From the NCBI GenBank assembly GCA_029907705.1, contig JARYLJ010000018.1:1-40389 (forward strand): a stretch of 40,389 bases of DNA. The letters are read 5' to 3'. A model generated the notes under the pieces. That model saw nothing but the letters and a program-made list of their open reading frames with translations. It ran no database searches and had not been told where the DNA came from. The DNA comes from Methanomicrobiales archaeon (lineage in GTDB: Archaea > Halobacteriota > Methanomicrobia > Methanomicrobiales > JACTUA01). Below, one piece after another: positions 34,086-40,389 of this stretch (its first letter is position 1; each line of letters begins with the position of its first letter). Made by a program: the position numbers and the translations under genes.

Positions 34086-34193
34086 TTATTTCCGGGACTC
34101 TTCCTCCTCCTCTGATTGCTGGGATTTATTTGCTTTTGGTATAATTTTTGGTCCGCAGCAACCGCACGATCGGTCTCCAAGAAGTTTGGCCAT
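34086..34193 (-). CDS. Small CGCCG-motif protein, 35 aa
   Basis: The predicted product starts MAKLLGDRSCGCCGPKIIPK, followed by a polar linker and an acidic tail (SEEEEESRK). Three Cys in CGCC form a likely metal or thiol site. GGGAAAAAGGA lies 3 nt upstream of the ATG at 34193, and a TATA-like ATATATTTAAAA sits about 25 nt before a start site near 34213. The frame is open to 34328, but an earlier start would bury the promoter palindrome in coding sequence. I recall similar Cys-rich short proteins next to permeases of the DUF318/ArsP type but cannot verify it. It is divergent from such a permease here. Possible metal(loid) chaperone (inference). Confidence 0.6.
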   Translation of the reverse strand: MAKLLGDRSCGCCGPKIIPKANKSQQSEEEEESRK

Positions 34194-34229
34194 GAATCCT
34201 TTTTCCCTTACATCGTGGTATCGCTCCAT

Positions 34230-34251
34230 TATTTTAAATATATTTGAAATA
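34230..34251. promoter_or_regulatory. Palindrome A, overlapping the TATA box of the CGCCG gene
   Basis: Ten of eleven base pairs of this 22-nt palindrome match; the only mismatch is T against G. Read on the minus strand its left half is TATTTCAAATA. It covers the TATA-like sequence expected for the small minus-strand gene, so a bound protein would block transcription. Confidence 0.6.
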
Positions 34252-34330
34252 TTTTTATCTGAGTCCAGATAAAGATGCTGCTTTTGACCGTGAAAGAACG
34301 CCCGGGTATAAATATCTCGAAATTCCATAT

Positions 34331-34352
34331 TGTTTCAATATAACTTGAAATA
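34331..34352. promoter_or_regulatory. Palindrome B, second copy of the putative operator
   Basis: TTTCAA (34333-34338) and TTGAAA (34345-34350) are perfect inverted halves with a 6-nt spacer; an outer T/A pair extends it. Read plus-strand, it matches palindrome A (minus-strand reading) at 15 of 22 positions. It is directly followed by a TATA-like AAATATATT (34348-34356) that could serve the permease. Confidence 0.6.
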
Positions 34353-34435
34353 TATTCCGGGGAGATATGGTGTTCTGTCAAACGTGCATGGGATGGGGTG
34401 AGGATCCACCATTTCTTTTTGTTTCTCTGTCAAAA

Positions 34436-34457
34436 TGAGAGAGCCTGGACTCTCTTA
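34436..34457 (+). other. Hairpin in the permease leader
   Basis: AGAGAG pairs perfectly with CTCTCT around the loop CCTGGA, and outer T-G and G-T positions extend it to 8 pairs as RNA. It lies about 110 nt before the permease ATG. It may be a leader structure or simply the 3' end of another transcript. Confidence 0.35.
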
Positions 34458-34566
34458 TCTGTAAAATTTCACGAAGATTGAAAAAGATCATCCGAGGTGT
34501 CTCCATGCAACATTTACAACAGGTGCGTATGGGCGCAGGAATCCTCTTACCCAAAAGAGAGGAACC

Positions 34567-34980
34567 ATGACGACGCTCATCGATCTTTCCACTGCATTGC
34601 ATTACTTTGCTATCATAACCATAGAACTCGTCCTGCTCTTCATCGGGATCAGTTTTCTCGTGGGGCTGATCAGGGAGTATATACCGGAAGAACGGATACG
34701 ATCTGCCCTCAGGGATCGGAATTATGGTCTGGGGAATGTACTCGGCGCTGGTTTTGGTGCGCTCACCCCGTTCTGCTCCTGCTCCACCATACCGATACTC
34801 GTGGGCCTGCTGGACATAGGTGTTCCCTTCGGCATCGCCTATTCCTTCCTTATCGCATCGCCGCTTCTCAATCCGGTCATATTCTCTCTCCTGCTGGCCC
34901 TCTTCGGCATCGTACCAACGCTCGTCAACACAGTCATCGGATTCGCGACCGCAGTGCTTTCAGGTATCCTGCTGCAATGA
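34567..34980 (+). pseudogene. DUF318/ArsP-type permease, N-terminal part, ended by in-frame TGA
   Basis: The 137-residue frame has GAGAGG 5 nt before its ATG and encodes the first half of a multi-pass membrane permease. Hydrophobic helices are interrupted by the family's loop FCSCSTIPILVGLLDIGVPF and end IASPLLNPVIF. The family (DUF318, including arsenic-resistance ArsP proteins) is usually about 300 residues. Here a TGA at 34978-34980 stops it after SGILLQ, yet the frame continues without another stop to 35502 with the second half of the protein. The joined gene has 312 codons. It is therefore probably a pseudogene, or the TGA is a sequencing error. Confidence 0.8.
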
Positions 34981-35007
34981 GCAGGCTATGCGAAGTACGT
35001 CAAAGCG

Positions 35008-35502
35008 GTGACGCTGGAACAGCACGGGAACTGCGATTGTGCCGGGGTGCCATCCCCCTCCCTCCGTGTCGAGGCACGGATGAGCCGATCCCTCAGGTTC
35101 GCTCTCTCGCTGTTCCGCCAGGTCGTGCCATATCTGATTCTGGGTGCCGGAATCGGAGCGTTCATCTATGGATTTGTGCCAGAAAGTCTTATCGTGACCC
35201 TGGCCGGCCCCCAGAATCCAATGGCCATACCGGTCGCCGCAATCATCGGCATCCCGATGTATATACGTGCGGAGACCATCATCCCGATCAGTGCCGTGCT
35301 CCTGTTGAAGGGGATGGGGATCGTTGCGGTAATGGCGCTGATCATCGGGGGGGGGGCGGGCGCCAGCATGCCTGAAGTCACGCTTCTGGCCTCCATCTTC
35401 GAGAAACGGCTGGTGGCCGCCTTCGTGATCACGATACTGGGAGTGGCAATCTTCGCAGGCGCAATCTTTCAGATGCTCTCGACCGGAGGGCTGCTGGGAT
35501 GA
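35008..35502 (+). pseudogene. DUF318/ArsP-type permease, C-terminal part
   Basis: This frame is in phase with the upstream half. Counting from the TGA, the sequence AGYAKYVKAVTLEQHGNCDC follows directly, then a linker and membrane helices (VVPYLILGAGIGAFIYGFVP, IPVAAIIGIPMYIRAETIIP, MALIIGGGAGASMPEVTLLA). It ends with a hydrophobic helix and TGA. The GTG at 35008 has no Shine-Dalgarno and lies inside the domain, so it is not a credible independent start. The second half shows no further damage, which suggests a recent change. Confidence 0.8.
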
Positions 35503-35524
35503 GATTCCGATTCGATTCCGATTC
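35503..35524 (+). repeat. Tandem 11-bp direct repeat after the permease stop
   Basis: GATTCCGATTC occurs twice without a gap, starting directly after the permease TGA. It is probably a small slippage duplication with no function of its own. Confidence 0.6.
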
Positions 35525-35931
35525 AGAGGAGATCGATATCTGGAGGGGAGAGATCCCTCCGGCTTCTCTATCCTTCTCTCTTCCTCCTGGCATCCTGTAT
35601 CCTCTCCTCTCCTTTTTACTGCAGGCCTCACGGGGTGCGATTGCGTAATGCGGGCCGAATCTTCCCTTGCACGAACTGCCTGTGTTTGTGTGTTCTCGGT
35701 CGGGTGTGCATCCATCGAATGCCGCAGGCCCTGACTTTCTGAACCAGTGCTGGTGAATACGCCACCGGAACACTCCAGGTGCCCCCTCTGCTCCCGCATA
35801 CGATGCCCTGTCACCACAAGACTGCGGAATACTGCTGTGGATACCTCATCGGTCCGCACATCACCACGCATCCGCGCGAGGCGCTTCTGCCACGCACCAC
35901 CAAACCACATGCGACAGCGACCGTCTCGAAC
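35525..35931. other. Gap between convergent permease and B3/B4 genes
   Basis: No gene-like frame is visible on either strand. A long pyrimidine tract (about 35560-35625, ending CCTTTTTACT) is a reasonable transcription end for the permease. Confidence 0.4.
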
Positions 35932-36624
35932 TCACGGGCCCCTGTTTAATACACGCGGAGATACCTCCGGCGCGGTCCCTCTCCCTCCAGTGAACTCCTC
36001 CAGCAGCCCCCTGCAGAGCCCGTATGCCTCCAGCAGCTGATCCAGGCGTATGCCCGGCACCCCGCAGATCACGATGTGCACATTCCTGGTGCTCACCGTC
36101 ACCCTCGTCGCGTGCGAATCGCGATAGGGATAGATCGCCACGATCTTCTCTTCGTCGGTCATCACCAGCTGGTTCTTCTTCAGGACAACCGGCACCTCCA
36201 TTCCGATGCCCTGGAACCCCTCGCCCCCGAGTGCGAAACGCAGCGAGAGCGCGCCTTTCAGCGTATCCGCATCGAAGGCGGCGATGGGGATGCCCGATCG
36301 CATGGAGGCGATGTTGTACGCATCCACAGCGGTGTTGATGCGGGGGAGTTCCTTACCGGCGAGCACCCTCCGCACGAGCGCCTCCGAGGCAGGACGCGTC
36401 TTCGTCGGATCCACCTCCACCCTCCAGAAGAAGTCACGGTACGCACGAAAGAGCGGCTCGTCCTTCACCCGCTCCAGCGTGTACCGCGACCTGATCTCCT
36501 CCGCTGCCCCCTTCTTCCGCTCCTCGAGCGCATCGCTACCCTCCGCGATCCTGGCGCCCCTCACTTCGCCTTCCGCCACGGCGATACCGGGGAAGGTGGA
36601 GAGGAGATCGCTGTCAAAGTGCAT
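35932..36624 (-). CDS. B3/B4-domain protein (PheRS beta-like, tRNA-editing-type fold)
   Basis: The 230-residue product matches stand-alone B3/B4 proteins, which share the editing-domain fold of the phenylalanyl-tRNA synthetase beta subunit. Characteristic segments are EEIRSRYTLERVKDEPLFRA, YRDFFWRVEVDPTKTRPASE, LPRINTAVDAYNIASMRSG, PIAAFDADTL and, near the end, TRVTVSTRNVHIVICGVPGI. Such proteins may clear mischarged tRNA or hydrolyse a related ester; the substrate is unknown. AGGAAAG lies upstream of the ATG at 36624. It is 86 nt downstream of the anchored surface-protein gene on the same strand. Confidence 0.85.
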   Translation of the reverse strand: MHFDSDLLSTFPGIAVAEGEVRGARIAEGSDALEERKKGAAEEIRSRYTLERVKDEPLFRAYRDFFWRVEVDPTKTRPASEALVRRVLAGKELPRINTAVDAYNIASMRSGIPIAAFDADTLKGALSLRFALGGEGFQGIGMEVPVVLKKNQLVMTDEEKIVAIYPYRDSHATRVTVSTRNVHIVICGVPGIRLDQLLEAYGLCRGLLEEFTGGRGTAPEVSPRVLNRGP

Positions 36625-36710
36625 GATCAGGGTTCTTTCCTGCGACGTTACAGGTGATCGTCATCTCATTTGAACAAACCATAAGGGAAAAAAGAGATAT
36701 ACATCACCTC

Positions 36711-37490
36711 TCATCCTCTCCTCTGGAGCAGGATCAGCAGGGCGATCCCTGCCGCCAGGATACAGAGAGGGCTAGAAAGTGATGCCTTCGTGGTGGTGGG
36801 CGCGGAGGTGGTGGGTTCAGGACCAGCATCGGGATCATATCCAGCCTGGCAATCGGGATCAGTCCGATTGTCCTGCATCCCGTCGCAGAGATCATCGGCA
36901 CCCCCGGATGGACAGTCTTCGGGGCAGTAGAAGGTATTCTCCCCCGGGTCGCACACCGCGTTCGGCACGCACAAGACCTTCAGGTACGTGGCAGCAGATT
37001 CTGCTCGGTTTCCGGCATCATCGGTGACAATGGCAGAAGGAAACGCGATCATGCCCACATTCTTCGGGATCGCACGGTAGGTGATTGTCTGGCTGGAGGC
37101 CGGGTTCAGGGTCAGGCTCCACACATAATATGGAATTTTCAGCGCTTCGTACTCGTGGTACCCGATCTCGTATGGATTCTGGTAGTCGAGTCCCGGCCGC
37201 AGATCCTCGTAGACCTTTACGTCAGGACGACTCTCTCCCATGTTCGTCACCTTCAGAGAGATCGTGAGCTCTGAGCCGATCTTCACGGTCTCCGGATGTG
37301 TCCGCTCGATCGCATACCTCCCCGGTTGAGCAGGATAGGTCTGTACTTCTTGGACATACTCGCTGATATTCACGGTCGCATTGGACGGCAGGTCCGACGG
37401 AAGTCCATCCTTCAGTACCGGGATCGCCGCCGCCATGCTGGACAGGAACGCAAGCAGCAGCAGATACAGTAACAATTTTTTGCCGTTCAT
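36711..37490 (-). CDS. Secreted, C-terminally membrane-anchored surface protein
   Basis: The 259-residue product has a signal peptide (MNGKKLLLYLLLLAFLSSMA), then a beta-sandwich of DUF11/CARDB type (IGSELTISLKVTNMGESRPD through about residue 170). Next is a Cys-rich unit (VCDPGENTFYCPEDC, LCDGMQDNRTDPDC), a Thr-rich linker, and a last hydrophobic segment (LCILAAGIALLILLQRRG). The end resembles a sorting or anchor signal but has no classic PGF or PEF motif. Its ATG overlaps the stop of the 953-aa surface protein (ATGA), so the two are made together and may sit together on the cell surface. Confidence 0.85.
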   Translation of the reverse strand: MNGKKLLLYLLLLAFLSSMAAAIPVLKDGLPSDLPSNATVNISEYVQEVQTYPAQPGRYAIERTHPETVKIGSELTISLKVTNMGESRPDVKVYEDLRPGLDYQNPYEIGYHEYEALKIPYYVWSLTLNPASSQTITYRAIPKNVGMIAFPSAIVTDDAGNRAESAATYLKVLCVPNAVCDPGENTFYCPEDCPSGGADDLCDGMQDNRTDPDCQAGYDPDAGPEPTTSAPTTTKASLSSPLCILAAGIALLILLQRRG

Positions 37491-40348
37491 CGTCTGATCC
37501 CCTCACAGGAGTAAATCTGGTCATTTAACGGACAATGCGAGGTACTCTCCGCGTAATAGTCATTCGAACAGCCCTCGTCCATATTCCTGCAGTAATCGTA
37601 CCAGGCAACCATCCTCCCTCCGGAGTATACAGGTGGGTATCCGCTTCCTCCGAAGATCTCGCCACCCCTGTTTCCGACGGTATCCACGTAGTGGAACTTG
37701 GACTCGCCGGGGAAGCGCACGAGGTTGTAACCATGTCCATCCCCGTTCACGGAGAAGACGTCGTCATGGCTGTATCCCAGTTTCCGGAGGATCGTGGTCA
37801 GTGCGAAGGAGTAATCCACACAGGTTCCGGTGGAGAGCCGGTTGATGCTCGCATGGGCCGGGACATCCGCCCAGCTGTCGGAATTTCTCCTGAAATCGGT
37901 GTCGGACTTCCAGTACCCCGATTTGCCATATTTTCCGAAAATCCACGCATCGTAGTACTCGCAGCGGTGTCCTGACATCATGAAGTCCGGGTAGTTCTGA
38001 GGCTCCCCGCCGCACGCCCGACTCGTCCCCATCTCCCAGGCAGCTGGATTCACCCGCCAGTAGGAGCATGTATCGGGGCACAGATCGTCACCGTAGCAGC
38101 AGATCTCCCCATAGAAGTACCCCTGCATGTAGGCATGGCAGGATCCGAACGCATAGATCGTATACAGGGCAAGCGCCCTTTTATAGCTGGAAGGATTGTA
38201 GGATGTGTCGATCCCTGAACCTGCACGGGCCAGACCGCAGGCGCACTCCTTCTCCGCCTCGCGCGTTCCGGTGAAGCGGGTGGCATAGTCCGGATGCTCG
38301 ACGCAGGTGATGGCATCACGCACGATGAAGTCGAGATCCGGATGGCAGACCTCCACGATCGCGCACGAATCGTCCTCCGTGTTCATCCCGATCGCAGGCC
38401 CCTGATCCGTGGACCAGTGCTCGGTGCACGGAGTATCTGCTGGTGCATATTTCGCACCGGTGCTGCATCGCGCACAGGGCGGGCAGTAGCGCCCTCCGCA
38501 GTCCACGCCCTCCTCGTCCCGGTCCTGCACACGATTATCGCACGTGATCTCGAAGGTCCAGTCAGTCTCCATGCAGTTGTTCAGCTCTCCTGAGGGCGCC
38601 GGTGTGATCTCGTCCACCTCGTTACTGCGGTCTGCACAGATCTGGACATGCACACGGCTCGTATCGGGTCGCCACGTGCTGGAGAAAGAAACGGTTGTAG
38701 CGGCTCCAGCGGAAAGCGAAGGCGCACGACTCCTGCCGAATTCGTGGTAGTTCAGATACAGGATCGTATCCGACGCTGGAGCGGAAGCTCTGCCCTGATT
38801 CGCAACCGTATACCTGATCACGTATTCGGTGCACGGCGGGGTGCATTCAAAGAAGACGCTGGTGATTACCAGATCCGGTTTCGGAATGACCGTGGTCGGG
38901 ACCTCCTCGCAGGTGATGTTGAGCGTGTAATTGTTGTTTGCCTCGCTGATCTCGGCCGTCCTGTTGCTGTGATCCGCCATGATGAGGAGCGTATCGGATG
39001 TTCCGGTGCAGGTCCGCATCGTGTAGTTGAACCAGAACTCCTCCTCCCTGGACTCTCCCGGACCCAGGCGTTCCGTCCCATCCTGGCCTGTGTACACGCC
39101 ATCGATGAAGAGCCCGGTCTCGGTAAAAGGAGTATAACCTGTCCCCTCGTTCTTCACCTCGTACCCGACGCGGTACACCATCCCGGGCAGCGGCGTTAAC
39201 CAGGCTCGCCTGATGACGAGGTCCGGTATCCTTCCGGGCAAGGGTCCGACCGTGCAGTTCCAAGTCGCGGTCATCTCGTTGTTCCCCTCGTTCTCCTCGA
39301 TCAAGGTATCGGGGGGATCGACGACGACGCGAACCGTGTCGGTCGTGCCTGTACAACTCCCGATATAGGAGAAGGTATCGGTGAACGTGCCCGAGGAGGG
39401 GATGCGTGGAACTGTGCGGGTACCGACCCATGTCCCATCGAGGTAGAGACGGGCCTCTGTAGATGGGCTTTCCGTATCGCCCTTGTTCAGAATGGTGAAT
39501 TCGATGGGAGTGTCCGAATTGTATGCCCTTGTCGTATAGGTGAGATTCTCCTCTCCGACATGCCTTATGCTCGAGACCGCAAGGTCAGGTTTCTCCACCA
39601 CGGCAGGACAGGTGTAGGAGCGTTCCTTATAGTTATTGTCTTCGTTGGACTCCGATATGGCATTCGGGTAATCCGCGATCGCCGCCAGAAGATCGGAACC
39701 GCCCGTGCACTCACCCCTGTAGGGGAACTGCCCCACCGTATTCTGGCCGGGATTCAGTCCCGCTACGAGATGCTCTCCGATCTTCACTCCATCGATATAG
39801 AGGGCGGTGGTACTCGGCCCGGAAGCAGCATCTCCCGCATTCTGGATGATGTATCTGAACTCATGGAATGCCGGCCAGTCGTCCGTATAGACATCCACTA
39901 TTCGGAGATCCGGCTTGCCAGTGGGTATCGTAGTAGGTACAGGCGTGGTGGTGGGAGGCGGGAGCTGATAGCAGTACAGCGGGTTCTGCTTCGCGTCGTA
40001 GCCGCACAGGATCTGATCCTTCCCGCATAGCTTGTATCCCAGCTTGAGCGCCGCGTCGGGGGAGGTGCAGATACATCCCTCCGGACACGCTGGCGGGGCC
40101 TTCGTCGTCACCGGTTTTTCATAACAGTACTTGGGGTTCTGCTTCGCATCGTAGCCACAGAGGATCTGCTTGCCCCCGCAGAATGTAGCCGCTCCCATCT
40201 GCTTCGCCTCTTCCGCTCCCAGGCAGATGCAGTTTGAGGGGCAGGTTACCTGGGCACTTGCCGTTCCCAGTATGATGAAGCAGAACAGCAGCAACGCAAT
40301 GGCAATTCTCTCCAGCCCTATAACAGCTCCTTCCACGGCAGTGTACAC
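37487..40348 (-). CDS. Large secreted CARDB-repeat protein with transglutaminase-like domain
   Basis: The 953-residue product starts with a signal peptide (hydrophobic stretch about 15-32, ending TASA). Two copies of a Cys-rich repeat follow (about 36-77 and 87-128; each has ILCGYDAKQNP then YCY). Thr/Pro linkers lead to four CARDB-like adhesion domains (each opening PDL(V/R/A)I and carrying GD or G-x-x-NNY ends) at about 143-600. A DEEGVDCGGRYCPPC motif leads to the C-terminal 350 residues, which end in a transglutaminase/papain-like core. C843 (GTCVDYSFALTTILRKLGY), H872 (GDGHGYNLV) and D889 (HYVDTVGN) form an intact triad. The start is GTG with no clear Shine-Dalgarno, so it is uncertain. 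It could crosslink or cleave surface proteins. Confidence 0.88.
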   Translation of the reverse strand: MYTAVEGAVIGLERIAIALLLFCFIILGTASAQVTCPSNCICLGAEEAKQMGAATFCGGKQILCGYDAKQNPKYCYEKPVTTKAPPACPEGCICTSPDAALKLGYKLCGKDQILCGYDAKQNPLYCYQLPPPTTTPVPTTIPTGKPDLRIVDVYTDDWPAFHEFRYIIQNAGDAASGPSTTALYIDGVKIGEHLVAGLNPGQNTVGQFPYRGECTGGSDLLAAIADYPNAISESNEDNNYKERSYTCPAVVEKPDLAVSSIRHVGEENLTYTTRAYNSDTPIEFTILNKGDTESPSTEARLYLDGTWVGTRTVPRIPSSGTFTDTFSYIGSCTGTTDTVRVVVDPPDTLIEENEGNNEMTATWNCTVGPLPGRIPDLVIRRAWLTPLPGMVYRVGYEVKNEGTGYTPFTETGLFIDGVYTGQDGTERLGPGESREEEFWFNYTMRTCTGTSDTLLIMADHSNRTAEISEANNNYTLNITCEEVPTTVIPKPDLVITSVFFECTPPCTEYVIRYTVANQGRASAPASDTILYLNYHEFGRSRAPSLSAGAATTVSFSSTWRPDTSRVHVQICADRSNEVDEITPAPSGELNNCMETDWTFEITCDNRVQDRDEEGVDCGGRYCPPCARCSTGAKYAPADTPCTEHWSTDQGPAIGMNTEDDSCAIVEVCHPDLDFIVRDAITCVEHPDYATRFTGTREAEKECACGLARAGSGIDTSYNPSSYKRALALYTIYAFGSCHAYMQGYFYGEICCYGDDLCPDTCSYWRVNPAAWEMGTSRACGGEPQNYPDFMMSGHRCEYYDAWIFGKYGKSGYWKSDTDFRRNSDSWADVPAHASINRLSTGTCVDYSFALTTILRKLGYSHDDVFSVNGDGHGYNLVRFPGESKFHYVDTVGNRGGEIFGGSGYPPVYSGGRMVAWYDYCRNMDEGCSNDYYAESTSHCPLNDQIYSCEGIRR

Positions 40349-40389
40349 CTTAAGCTGTAAATTGAGTTCCCGTATCCTGACAGGATCTC

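Larger units (their letters stand above)
34194..34566. other. Divergent regulatory region between the CGCCG gene and the permease
   Basis: This 373-nt AT-rich region has no secure gene. It holds two related 22-nt palindromes (34230-34251 and 34331-34352), TATA-like elements in both directions, and a hairpin at 34436-34457. The long distance to the permease ATG (about 190 nt from a likely start site) leaves room for a regulatory leader. Confidence 0.6.

Noticed and set aside
34978-34980. Selenocysteine reading of the permease TGA
   Set aside because: TGA is the dominant stop in the window, no SECIS-like structure was seen, and the position is not a known redox-active site in the family.

Overview
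The window is archaeal and comes from a euryarchaeon of the methanogen/Methanomicrobia type. Evidence: ribosomal proteins L11-L1-L10(P0)-L12, S15 and S3Ae (eS1) of archaeal form, Spt5 and a 58-residue SecE, a D-aminoacyl-tRNA deacylase of the archaeal DtdA family, a KEOPS Pcc1 subunit, and a seryl-tRNA synthetase of the rare methanogen type (SerS2). Other archaeal traits are a DUF5612 ACT protein, TATA boxes instead of -10/-35 promoters, and tRNA genes without encoded CCA. HypF points to [NiFe] hydrogenases and two MoeA proteins to Mo/W-pterin enzymes. No methanogenesis gene lies in the window, so that metabolism is inferred only. Almost all stops are TGA.

Layout. 0.6-7.2 kb (minus): a 57-aa Cys protein, moeA, a moeA fused to a PBP-like domain, then ileS. 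7.3-13.0 kb (plus): dtdA-ftsZ-secE-spt5, tightly overlapping, then the L11-L1-L10-L12 operon with its own TATA box and a possible L1 operator hairpin. 13.3-16.0 kb (minus): a CBS protein and hypF. 16.1-19.4 kb (plus): two HTH regulators and a Zn-finger superfamily 2 helicase. 19.6 kb: an orphan small gene. 20.6-27.6 kb (minus): a long operon-like run rps15, DHH phosphoesterase, pcc1, serS2, rps3ae, apgM, a beta-helix (bactofilin-like) membrane protein and a SAM methyltransferase. 27.86 kb: tRNA-Gly(CCC). 28.2-30.4 kb (plus): DUF5612, Sua5/TsaC and a nucleotidyltransferase. 30.9 kb (minus): a Cas4-like protein with degenerate nuclease motif.

The last 9 kb are accessory. There is a secreted Cys-rich protein split by an in-frame TAG (31.8-33.0 kb), a DUF3467 gene, tRNA-Thr(CGT), and then a gene-poor AT-rich stretch. 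That stretch holds a small CGCCG-motif protein and a permease gene broken by an in-frame TGA, with two related palindromes between them. A B3/B4-domain protein follows. At the end is a surface-protein pair: a 953-aa CARDB/transglutaminase-like protein translationally coupled to a C-terminally membrane-anchored partner.

The genes most worth a second look are the amber-split secreted protein, the two 22-nt palindromes around 34.2-34.35 kb, the tail-less L10, the degenerate Cas4-like protein and the 953-aa surface protein. I saw no CRISPR array, insertion sequence or replication origin.
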